A DNA stretch of 13,453 nt from Bacteroidota bacterium (GTDB taxonomy: Bacteria > Bacteroidota > Bacteroidia > Chitinophagales > LD1): positions 1 through 13,453 of the forward strand of contig JAFDYP010000456.1 of assembly GCA_018267355.1 (NCBI GenBank), given 5' to 3'. Positions 1-7,396 of the stretch are shown here, in pieces. How positions within the stretch are numbered: the stretch's first letter is position 1; each line of letters opens with the position of its first letter. A model generated the notes under the pieces. That model had not been told where the DNA came from and made no database searches. It saw only the letters and a program-made list of their open reading frames with translations. A program made the translations under genes and the position numbers.

Positions 1-95
1 GTGGGTTTTGCGGGCTGGAGATGAGCATTGTGGCTGGAGATAAAGTTGAAATTTGAAAATTATAATTGAATTTAGAGGCAGATAAGTATCTCTGC

Positions 96-671
96 GTGAA
101 AATAGGCCTCTTTTTCGGTTCCTTCAATCCGGTGCACACCGGCCACCTGATCATAGCCAACTATATCAGGGAGACGACTGATCTGGACAAGGTGTGGATG
201 GTGGTCTCGCCTCAAAACCCCTTTAAGGAAAAACAGAGCCTGCTGAATGAGTATGACCGGCTGCACCTGCTACGGCTGGCTATAGAAGGCAATGACAGCC
301 TCATGGCATCGGACATTGAGTTCAAACTACCAAAGCCCTCGTACACCATAGATACCCTGACGCACCTGAAGGAGAAACACCCTGCGTATCAGTTTAGCCT
401 GATCATGGGGGGTGACAACCTGGCCTCTCTGCATAAGTGGAAGAACTACGAGCTGATCCTGAATAATCATGACATCTATGTGTATGGGCGTAGAGGTGAT
501 GCTGACAATCCATTCCCGGATAGAAAGTCGGTACACATACTGAATGTGCCGATGCTGGATATCTCAGCCACTTTCATCAGGGAGCATATCCGTCAGGGTC
601 ACTCCATGCAGTACTTCCTGCCGGATAAAGTATGGGAGTACATTCGTGACTATAACCTGTACAAATCCTGA
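96..671 (+). CDS. nadD: Nicotinate-nucleotide adenylyltransferase (NadD)
   Basis: Transfers AMP from ATP to nicotinate mononucleotide to form deamido-NAD, the penultimate step of NAD biosynthesis, in the cytoplasm. The 191-residue product has the family signatures in order: the nucleotidyltransferase motif GSFNPVHTGH (residues 8-17, with the HxGH pair H14/H17), SPQNPFK (38-44), GGDN (105-108) followed by a conserved Trp (115), and the C-terminal ISATFIR (156-162), the counterpart of the usual ISSTxxR. Length is normal for the family. The frame is open back to a TTG at 66, but family members begin directly with a KIGLFFGSFNP-type strand, so I place the start at the GTG at 96. No strong Shine-Dalgarno sequence is seen, as is common in Bacteroidota. 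The stop overlaps the next gene's ATG by one base (TGATG), suggesting translational coupling. The identification is very secure; the exact start is less so. Confidence 0.95.
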   Translation: MKIGLFFGSFNPVHTGHLIIANYIRETTDLDKVWMVVSPQNPFKEKQSLLNEYDRLHLLRLAIEGNDSLMASDIEFKLPKPSYTIDTLTHLKEKHPAYQFSLIMGGDNLASLHKWKNYELILNNHDIYVYGRRGDADNPFPDRKSVHILNVPMLDISATFIREHIRQGHSMQYFLPDKVWEYIRDYNLYKS

Positions 672-2524
672 TGAGCGCAGTCAGGTACCTGCTTAGGCTT
701 TCGCTCTTGCTACTGCTGGTCTTCGCGTTCAGCAGGGTGGTCTTTCTGGCGGCGGCTGTTTCGACGCTTCGCGCGGAAGGTTTTGGAGCTATCTTATCGA
801 GCTTTTATCATGGATTGAAAACGGATATTGCTACTGTTTGCTACTTGCTGTTTCTACCGGTATTTTTCGTAGCTGCCGAGAGCCTGATCAGGTCAAGGTT
901 TCTGCATCATATAAGAAGATGGTATGTGCGGCTGATCCTCCTGGTGAATGCGATCATCACCTCTGCCGAGCCCGGCCTCTATCAGGAGTGGGGCACAAAG
1001 CTGAACTATAAGGCTCTGCTCTACCTGGAGCATCCTTCGGAGATCTTTCATACTGCTACTGCGATGCTACTGGTGCTCTTTGTGGTCATGATACTGCTGC
1101 AATGGTTAGTGGGTGTGTTTCTGTACAATAGAATAGTGCGGACGGTAGATGAGATAATAAAACAGTCCTGGGCGGCACTTATTGTTGTGCCACTTTATCC
1201 AATACTCATCATCGGGCTGCGCGGCGGCGTGCAGGAGATACCGATGTCTGCGGGAGACTCCTACTACTCTACTAACCCCACACTGAATTGGAGCACCGTG
1301 AACTCGCTCTGGAATGTGGGTCAAAGTATCCTGACAGGTATGCAGTATGGGCGTAGCAATCCGTATCACTTCATGCCTGATCAAGAGGCCGCGGAAAATG
1401 TAGCCGCGCTGTATCAAAGCAAATGCGACTTATCTGAGCAGATATTGACTACCACAAAGCCGAACATCGTATTGGTGATCTTTGAGGGATGGTCAGCGGA
1501 CCTAAGCTACTCTATCTCTGGCATTAAGGAGCACTCATGTACGCCGCACTTTGATGAGTTGGCGGCATCGGGCTTGCTTTTCAAGCGGTGCTTCGCCTCA
1601 GGTGAGCGGTCGGATCAGGGGCTGACTGCAGTGCTGTCGGGGTTTCCGGCTTTGCCGCTATCCTCTATCGTGAACTATACTGCGAAGGTGGATCAGCTAC
1701 CCTCGCTGTTAGAGCCCTTTCAGATGGATGGTTATAGTTCATTGTTCCTATTCGGCGGGCAGCTCAGCTATGGCAATCTGCGTACGCTGATCTATCACAA
1801 TAAGTTTGACAAAGTGATAGAGGAAAAGGACATCGATCCGTCTATCTATCGCGGGAGGCTGGGCGTGCATGACCAGCACACGTTTGACATCTTACAACGG
1901 GAGCTGGATACGATGCATCAGCCTTTCTTCTCAGGGTTCTTTACCCAGAGCACACACTTCAGCTACGACTACCCGGGGGCAAAACAAGGAGCGGCAATAG
2001 CGGGTGATGCAAGCGGGTACACGAGTTCATTGCTCTATGCTGACAGCTGCCTGGGAGACTTTATGAAGAAGGCCAAAACAAAGCCGTGGTTTAAGAATAC
2101 GCTGTTCATCTTCGTAGCAGATCACAGCCATGTAGTGCCGTGGAATGACGATCACCATTCATCGGCCATGCATCATATCCCGCTGCTGCTGTATGGCAAT
2201 GGGATCGCGGATAGCTATAGAGGAAAGGCTATAACGGCTACCGTTTCTCAGCAGGATATAGCTGCTACCTTACTGTCTCAGACGAGGCATGATCATACTC
2301 CGTATAGCTGGAGCAGGGACCTGTTTGCGCCATGTAGTAACCACTTTGCTTATTGGACATTTACAGAAGGCTTTGGACTGACCACGGATAACTGCGAGGT
2401 GGTATACGACCTAGCCGGAAGAAAAATGATCAATAGTCAATATGCTAATTGTGACAGTACAGTATTCCAGAAACAAGCCTTCTCGTATATGCAGATGGTG
2501 ATGGAGGATTTTCTAAAGAAATGA
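671..2524 (+). CDS. LTA-synthase-type membrane sulfatase / phosphotransferase
   Basis: Membrane enzyme of the alkaline phosphatase/sulfatase superfamily with the architecture of lipoteichoic acid synthase: about five N-terminal hydrophobic segments (near residues 6-30, 51-71, 84-98, 129-151 and 166-183), then an extracytoplasmic catalytic domain from about residue 263. Visible catalytic features are a metal-binding Glu in VIFEGWSAD (E272), the presumed nucleophile Ser314 in GERSDQG, the STHFSY segment (426-431), the ADHSH metal site (D484/H485/H487) and the MHHIP motif (500-504). In Gram-positive LtaS the nucleophile is Thr; here the aligned residue is Ser, and there is no Cys/Ser-x-Pro-x-Arg formylglycine motif, so true sulfatase activity is unlikely. 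In a Gram-negative Bacteroidota, transfer of a phospho-headgroup to an envelope lipid or glycan is a plausible role, but the substrate cannot be read from sequence. It is coupled to nadD and ends 4 bases from a convergent gene. Family call is confident; function is open. Confidence 0.86.
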   Translation: MSAVRYLLRLSLLLLLVFAFSRVVFLAAAVSTLRAEGFGAILSSFYHGLKTDIATVCYLLFLPVFFVAAESLIRSRFLHHIRRWYVRLILLVNAIITSAEPGLYQEWGTKLNYKALLYLEHPSEIFHTATAMLLVLFVVMILLQWLVGVFLYNRIVRTVDEIIKQSWAALIVVPLYPILIIGLRGGVQEIPMSAGDSYYSTNPTLNWSTVNSLWNVGQSILTGMQYGRSNPYHFMPDQEAAENVAALYQSKCDLSEQILTTTKPNIVLVIFEGWSADLSYSISGIKEHSCTPHFDELAASGLLFKRCFASGERSDQGLTAVLSGFPALPLSSIVNYTAKVDQLPSLLEPFQMDGYSSLFLFGGQLSYGNLRTLIYHNKFDKVIEEKDIDPSIYRGRLGVHDQHTFDILQRELDTMHQPFFSGFFTQSTHFSYDYPGAKQGAAIAGDASGYTSSLLYADSCLGDFMKKAKTKPWFKNTLFIFVADHSHVVPWNDDHHSSAMHHIPLLLYGNGIADSYRGKAITATVSQQDIAATLLSQTRHDHTPYSWSRDLFAPCSNHFAYWTFTEGFGLTTDNCEVVYDLAGRKMINSQYANCDSTVFQKQAFSYMQMVMEDFLKK

Positions 2525-2528
2525 TACA

Positions 2529-4781
2529 TCATTGAGGCATTGCTGGCGCGGCTGCTACATATTTGCCACCCTCGCACTCGATGTAGTCGTAAAGTTCTTT
2601 TAGCTCCTTGTCTGTCAATTCAGGGAAAACACTCATCTCCGATGGAGCATAGTTGCACCAGTTGATGGCATCTGCATCACCGGCATTGTAGAGGGTTTTC
2701 CAGTTTCTGGTGAAGGAGTACAGCCATTTGCGGCTATGCCTGCTAGTGGCTCCTGCCAGCTCCGGTCCGGTAGTCGGTACGAATAGATCATGGCAAGATC
2801 TACAGTTTGATCTAAACAGGCTGCGCCCCACAGATAGCTCGCCCTGATTATCACAGATGCTGCATGGGTGAATGATACCACGCAGATGGTCCAGTATGCG
2901 CTGCTCTCTTTGCTGCCTTTCGAGCTCGTCCTCCCTGGCATCAAAGTAGCGCTGATAGCCGATGTCTACCAGCATAGAATTTTCGTCGAGGTAGTTGCTT
3001 CGGCGTGAGACTGATATTTCATCCTTGGCCAGCTTCCATTCTCCGGGTTTCGCAGCGTAGTTGCCTTTTTCTATTTCATTCATCACGTGGCCTACGTCCT
3101 GCTGTGTGGTGCGGGTCACACCCTGTATATCTATCGTGGTCTGGCGGCCGGTGGTGAATTTTTTGATGGCCATATAGGGCACATCATCTTTGTAGGCTAC
3201 TACCACGATGAGCGCATCTCTATCTGGGTACATCAGCATGGAGTGATCGGCCTGATCACCTACATAGTAGTGCGTCCGGTCCCCAGCATTCATCTTATAC
3301 AGGCTCCTGACATCTGTGAGGACGAGATATGAATGGAGGTGGTCATACTGTAGCGGTGTACAGACGGTTGCCTCTACTTTGATGAACTGAAGTGAATTTT
3401 TTACGGTGTCAGGAATAGTAGCATTCAGCACAGGATCGGCAGGCTTATCGATATTTACCCAGCCATTGTCCGTCCATGTGAACTTGTATTTCTCCATGCG
3501 GTACTTCTCACGCTTCCAGAGCAGCTTCCTGTATTCATCAGATATGGAGTCACTGACCCGCTGCGCCGCGGCTTGCTTTGCTTCCGCATTTTCAAAGAGC
3601 GTTTTCAGCTCTTGCGTATTTTTTGCCAGCTGCTGCTGGTAGTATTGCTGCATGGCTGTGGCCTGCTCCGGTGCCTCTTTCACATTGGTGAGTCGCTGCG
3701 CAGCAAACGCCCTGAACTGGTCCGCCATAGGTCCCTTACCCAGTTTCTCAGCGGCCATCTCGTCCAGCCGCCAGAGGTCTTTGTCGAGATTATTGACATA
3801 TATATCGAGGATATCTTTGTCACAGGTTTTGAAGATCGACTGTAGGCGCTCTTCAAACTCATGCGTAGCGATCAGTGTATTGTTAAACTTCGGATCTTTG
3901 AGTGTTTTGATACGCGCGGGGTCTATTTCTTTCTGATCTATCTCTCCGCCTAGATCGGAGGAAAGTGATGCTTCTGAAGAATCAGAAAGGGCTTGATTCC
4001 CCGTAGTGTAAGATTCTTTGGTGTAGGCTCCCTTCTCTATCTTCTTATTGGGATTATAGTAAGGTTCGTTCAATGGAGCATTAGCGCCCATTTCACGTGC
4101 TCTTTTCTCCGGTTCTTTCGTTGCTGCTGTGATGCCCAGTGTAGAGAAACTATAGTAGAGGCTATCTACGAAAGGCTTGGTGGCCTTCTTGTAGCCGCCC
4201 AGCGGCATGCTGGTAGCGACCATGCCGGCAAAGCCCCTTGGCAGAAAATCGAGTGTGGAGATATCTACGGGAGTGAGATAGGTCTCTATGGGTTTAGGGT
4301 CTATCCAGTTCATATTCCCATCCTTATCCCGTATGCCGTGATAAACCATCATGCCACCCTTTTTCTGACCGGTAGGTATCTCGATGTAGAGCGGCTTTGA
4401 CTTCTTTATAAAGACCTCCTCTCCTGCCGCAGTAGCTTTGAAATAGATCATGCCGTCAGTCTCCAGCGGTTTGCCGTCTGAGGTGGTGGTGAGATTGGAG
4501 GAGAGCATGCGGTCCATGGTCAGCGCCTCGGCCAGCTCCACGCGGACTGGCCCCGACACTGCGCGACCCATACGGTCTACAAAACAGCCTTTTTGCATCG
4601 CTACCGTGGTGCCAGATGCGCCCTCCACCACATTGTCTTTATCTGGATCTACGGTGAAGAACTCGCTCGGGACCATAGTCCTGGCGAAAGGATCATTGGC
4701 ACCGAGTTTGGCAGATGGATATTTGCTGCTGCATGAGGACAATATCAACAGCGGCAAAAGGAGGAGTAGGAAGTATCTCAT
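2529..4781 (-). CDS. c-type cytochrome lipoprotein with long N-terminal region
   Basis: Predicted envelope lipoprotein of 750 residues. The N-terminus has a hydrophobic stretch ending in the lipobox LSSC (C17). Residues about 35-135 contain a GCFVDRMGRAVSGPV segment (65-79) resembling the beta-sandwich domain found in other Bacteroidota envelope proteins. Residues about 370-432 are rich in Q, A, E and K and look like a coiled coil. The C-terminal ~120 residues form a monohaem cytochrome c domain with CRSCH (660-664) and a likely axial Met (M716) before a typical terminal helix. Extra cysteines flank the haem site: a CSIC pair at 640-643, C709 and C736. An electron-transfer or redox-sensing role is inferred; I do not recognise the full-length family. 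The frame is open to a TTG at 4820, but the ATG at 4781 places the signal peptide at the N-terminus and is preferred. It follows the M28 gene by 51 bases and is probably the last gene of the cluster. Confidence 0.8.
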   Translation of the reverse strand: MRYFLLLLLPLLILSSCSSKYPSAKLGANDPFARTMVPSEFFTVDPDKDNVVEGASGTTVAMQKGCFVDRMGRAVSGPVRVELAEALTMDRMLSSNLTTTSDGKPLETDGMIYFKATAAGEEVFIKKSKPLYIEIPTGQKKGGMMVYHGIRDKDGNMNWIDPKPIETYLTPVDISTLDFLPRGFAGMVATSMPLGGYKKATKPFVDSLYYSFSTLGITAATKEPEKRAREMGANAPLNEPYYNPNKKIEKGAYTKESYTTGNQALSDSSEASLSSDLGGEIDQKEIDPARIKTLKDPKFNNTLIATHEFEERLQSIFKTCDKDILDIYVNNLDKDLWRLDEMAAEKLGKGPMADQFRAFAAQRLTNVKEAPEQATAMQQYYQQQLAKNTQELKTLFENAEAKQAAAQRVSDSISDEYRKLLWKREKYRMEKYKFTWTDNGWVNIDKPADPVLNATIPDTVKNSLQFIKVEATVCTPLQYDHLHSYLVLTDVRSLYKMNAGDRTHYYVGDQADHSMLMYPDRDALIVVVAYKDDVPYMAIKKFTTGRQTTIDIQGVTRTTQQDVGHVMNEIEKGNYAAKPGEWKLAKDEISVSRRSNYLDENSMLVDIGYQRYFDAREDELERQQREQRILDHLRGIIHPCSICDNQGELSVGRSLFRSNCRSCHDLFVPTTGPELAGATSRHSRKWLYSFTRNWKTLYNAGDADAINWCNYAPSEMSVFPELTDKELKELYDYIECEGGKYVAAAPAMPQ

Positions 4782-4817
4782 GTTGCGTTTTTCAAAGGGT
4801 AAAATCAAGGTGTCGGT

Positions 4818-4825
4818 CAAAAGTA
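4818..4825 (-). promoter_or_regulatory. Possible -7 box before the cytochrome lipoprotein gene
   Basis: TACTTTTG on the - strand matches TAnnTTTG exactly and lies about 36 bases upstream of the chosen ATG at 4781, which would leave a 5' leader of about 30 bases. I find no TTTG or TTG element 17-23 bases further upstream, where the sequence is the end of the M28 gene. It is therefore a half-match only and may be chance. It overlaps the TTG that would otherwise be the extended start. Confidence 0.18.
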
Positions 4826-4832
4826 ACCGGGC

Positions 4833-5840
4833 TTAACTTTTCTTGGCTTTCTCTGCGTTGTACTGGTAGATCACCTGTACCATCACCTTGCCTACAGCAT
4901 CCAGTGTGTTTTTGCTGATGAGATCCAGGTTGTCTTTGTGCGTATGGTGGTGATGGCCAAATCCGTCCTCGCCGTAGCGGATCACATCTACTGTAGGGAT
5001 GTGGATGATCTGATTGACATAGTAGTGGTCATCCGTGACCTGGCCAAAGATGCGATTGACAAAGAGGCTGCTGTAGCCGAGGCGCTCTGCGGTATGCCAT
5101 ACATACTGGCTCACCCAGTCGGCCATAGTAGCTGACACGCCCTCTCTCGGGAAAGCCGCATCTGCCGTACCCACCATGTCCAGATTGATACCGAAGTCTG
5201 CGCGGTAACCGCCTACATGAGGATGGGACGCCCAATACTGCGAGCCGAGACACCAGGAGTCTTGCATCTTGGGCAGCTTGCTATCATCAGGCTGGCCGTA
5301 GTCCTCACTATCAAAGAGGATGATATCTACTCCTATCTCCGGTCGCTGCTGATGAATAGTACGGGCTATCTCCATAGCTACGGCCGTGCTGCTACCACCG
5401 TCATCGGCTCCATTGATCGGTTTGTCGCGGTCATGGTCGTCCTCGTCAGCTATAGGGCGCGTATCCCAGTGTGAGCTGATAAAGACGCGCGTAGTAGCCT
5501 GCGGATTGATGGCAGCGATGATATTGGTAGATTTCATCTTCAGCCCGTCAAAGGCGGTGGCTGTGTACTTCTGTATGTAAACTGTGTCTGCCCATGCTTT
5601 CAATTTATTGGCCAGCCATGTGGCACATTTGTCATGCGCGGCGGAGTTGGGAGTACGTGGGCCGAAGTCTACCTGCGCCTTGACATAGCTATAGGCAGAG
5701 TCGGCATTGAAAGCAGGTACAGTGACCAGCGCAGGCTCTGCCGGTGCGGCGGGCGTGCTTGCGGCTTCGTCAGTATTCTTTGGATTATTGCAGGCTGCAA
5801 GAAACAGGAGCAGCACGGCAATACCAGATATTCTAATCAT
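4833..5840 (-). CDS. M28-family zinc lipoprotein: aminopeptidase or glutaminyl cyclase
   Basis: Predicted secreted lipoprotein of 335 residues: signal peptide with lipobox LAAC (C17), a short Ala/Pro-rich linker (about 26-37), then an M28 metallopeptidase fold. Recognisable active-site segments are SSHWDTRP (H124/D126), NGADDGGSS (D146/D147), LFDSEDYG (E179/D180), INLDMVG (D221), TDDHYYVN (D270/D271) and a His-rich HHHHTH run whose H299 aligns with the conserved HT-x-x-D zinc ligand. The SWCLGSQYW segment (195-203) and the HWDTRP/DSEDYG pairing resemble the type II glutaminyl cyclases of oral Bacteroidota, such as the Porphyromonas enzyme. The protein may therefore cyclise N-terminal Gln of exported proteins, a common modification in this phylum, rather than act as an aminopeptidase. 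Sequence inspection alone cannot decide between the two. It starts 24 bases after cysS ends and precedes the cytochrome lipoprotein, consistent with co-transcription of two envelope lipoproteins. Confidence 0.87.
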   Translation of the reverse strand: MIRISGIAVLLLFLAACNNPKNTDEAASTPAAPAEPALVTVPAFNADSAYSYVKAQVDFGPRTPNSAAHDKCATWLANKLKAWADTVYIQKYTATAFDGLKMKSTNIIAAINPQATTRVFISSHWDTRPIADEDDHDRDKPINGADDGGSSTAVAMEIARTIHQQRPEIGVDIILFDSEDYGQPDDSKLPKMQDSWCLGSQYWASHPHVGGYRADFGINLDMVGTADAAFPREGVSATMADWVSQYVWHTAERLGYSSLFVNRIFGQVTDDHYYVNQIIHIPTVDVIRYGEDGFGHHHHTHKDNLDLISKNTLDAVGKVMVQVIYQYNAEKAKKS

Positions 5841-5864
5841 CTCTTCGTTGAGCTTTAGTAGTGA

Positions 5865-7355
5865 TCAATTTTTACTCCAGGTAGTCCCTTCTTTACCGTC
5901 TTTCACTTGTATGTTGAGCTGCAGCAGGGCATCCCGTATTTTATCAGAGGTGGCAAAGTCCTTTTTGTCACGGGCGTCTTTGCGCAGTGCAAGTATCAGG
6001 TCCATCAGGCCCTCGGCGGTATTGTCGTCCTGCGCATCGGCTTTATCTATAGCGAGTATATCTTTTATAAAGGCGGTGAAGGTGTCTTTCAGCCTTTTGA
6101 AAGTAGCTTCGGCAATACTACCTATGGCAATATGCCCTTCCTTGAAAGAGTTTATCTTCTTGCTCATTTCAAAGAGGACGGCTGTGACCTCGGCTGTGTT
6201 GAAGTCGTCATTCATCTTATCATAGATCTGCTCGCAGAGATCGTTGATCTCCTTGTCCTCGGCTTCGTTCTTTTGTGCAGCAGTACTGTATACTAACGAC
6301 TGTAAGTTTGAGTAGGCATTGATCAGCTTGGCATAGCCTTTTTCCGCCGCCTGCAGGGCCTCGTTAGAGAAATCAAGCGTAGAGCGGTAGTGGCTTTGCA
6401 TCATAAAGAACTTGACCGCCATCGGTGCATAGGCCTTCTCCAGCAGCTTGTGCTCACCGGCAAACAACTCCTTTGGCAGGAATGAATTGCCTTTGGACTT
6501 GCTCATCTTCTCACCATTTACCGTGAGCATATTGGCATGCATCCAGTACCTGACGGGTACCACGCCATCTGCACCCACCCCCTGTGCTATCTCGCACTCA
6601 TGGTGGGGAAACTTCAGGTCCATACCGCCGCCATGTATATCAAACTGATGGCCGAGGTACTTGCCACTCATGGCAGAGCACTCCAGGTGCCAGCCCGGGC
6701 AGCCCTCACCCCATGGTGACGGCCATTTCTGCAATGCATTGTCCGGCGTCTTGATCCAGAGAGCAAAGTCGTATGAGTTCTTCTTGTCACTGGTGCCGGA
6801 TAGCTCGCGCGTCACCTCCAGCAGGTCATCCACATTGCGGCCGCTAAGCTGGCCATAGGGATGCGTCTCCATGTATTTCTTTACATCAAAGTAGACCGAG
6901 CCATTGATCTCATAGGCATATCCTCTGGCGAGTATGCGCTTTACCATTTCTATCTGCTCTACTATGTGCCCGGTAGCGGTGGGCTCTATGCTTGGCGGCA
7001 GGAGATTGAAGATATCGCAGACCTCGTGGAAGCTGGTGGTGTATTTCTGCACGATCTCCATCGGCTCGAGCTGCTCCAGCTTGGCGCGCTCTTCTATCTT
7101 GCTATCTCCGCCATCTCCATCATCTGTGAGGTGACCTGCATCGGTGATATTGCGCACGTAGCGCACTTTGTAGCCCAGATGGGTGAGATACCTGTATACT
7201 ACGTCAAAAGTGGTAAATGTCCTGAGGTTGCCCAGGTGCACTTCATTATATACTGTAGGGCCGCAGGCATAGAGGCCTACGAAAGGCGCATTCAAGGGTT
7301 TAAAAACTTCCTTCTCCCTGCTGAGGGTATTATAGATCTTCAGTTCTGATGGCAT
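5865..7355 (-). CDS. cysS: Cysteinyl-tRNA synthetase (CysRS)
   Basis: Class I aminoacyl-tRNA synthetase that charges tRNA-Cys; essential and cytoplasmic. The 496-residue product has the ACGPTVY segment with zinc ligand C31, the HIGH-type motif HLGN (40-43), GWHLECSAM with zinc ligand C226, the HGGGMDL and FPHHECEIA segments (zinc ligands H251 and E255 by alignment with the E. coli enzyme), and the KMSKS loop (283-287). The C-terminal anticodon-binding helical region, with KIRDALLQLNIQVKDG near the end, is complete, so length and motifs are normal. The frame is open to a TTG at 7364, but that TTG forms part of a promoter-like TATATTTG box; the ATG at 7355 (MPSELKIYNT) matches the usual N-terminus and is preferred. 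It lies 41 bases after the phosphatase-family gene and 24 bases before the M28 lipoprotein gene. An essential housekeeping gene inside an envelope-gene cluster may need its own promoter. Confidence 0.97.
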   Translation of the reverse strand: MPSELKIYNTLSREKEVFKPLNAPFVGLYACGPTVYNEVHLGNLRTFTTFDVVYRYLTHLGYKVRYVRNITDAGHLTDDGDGGDSKIEERAKLEQLEPMEIVQKYTTSFHEVCDIFNLLPPSIEPTATGHIVEQIEMVKRILARGYAYEINGSVYFDVKKYMETHPYGQLSGRNVDDLLEVTRELSGTSDKKNSYDFALWIKTPDNALQKWPSPWGEGCPGWHLECSAMSGKYLGHQFDIHGGGMDLKFPHHECEIAQGVGADGVVPVRYWMHANMLTVNGEKMSKSKGNSFLPKELFAGEHKLLEKAYAPMAVKFFMMQSHYRSTLDFSNEALQAAEKGYAKLINAYSNLQSLVYSTAAQKNEAEDKEINDLCEQIYDKMNDDFNTAEVTAVLFEMSKKINSFKEGHIAIGSIAEATFKRLKDTFTAFIKDILAIDKADAQDDNTAEGLMDLILALRKDARDKKDFATSDKIRDALLQLNIQVKDGKEGTTWSKN

Positions 7356-7361
7356 AGACCT

Positions 7362-7393
7362 CAAATATATGAAAAGCGCCCCATGCCGCTAAA
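7362..7393 (-). promoter_or_regulatory. Candidate Bacteroidota-type promoter for cysS
   Basis: Reading the - strand, TATATTTG at 7369-7362 matches the Bacteroidota -7 consensus TAnnTTTG exactly. A TTTA at 7393-7390, three of four bases of the -33 TTTG element, lies 20 bases upstream, which is the usual spacing. It sits in the 41-base gap before cysS. If real, transcription would begin within a few bases of the ATG at 7355, giving an almost leaderless mRNA. Found by eye against the known consensus; a short AT-rich match can occur by chance. Confidence 0.38.
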
Positions 7394-7396
7394 TAC

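Noticed and set aside
1..95. Possible end of an upstream gene and promoter for nadD
   Set aside because: All three + frames hit stops within 60 bases and none of the short tails is recognisable. TTG at 28-30 with GAAATTTG at 48-55, and TATAATTG at 61-68, each miss the promoter consensus in base or spacing, so no call is made.
66..95. Upstream TTG start for nadD
   Set aside because: It would add ten residues before the beta strand at which NadD proteins begin; the GTG at 96 fits the family better.
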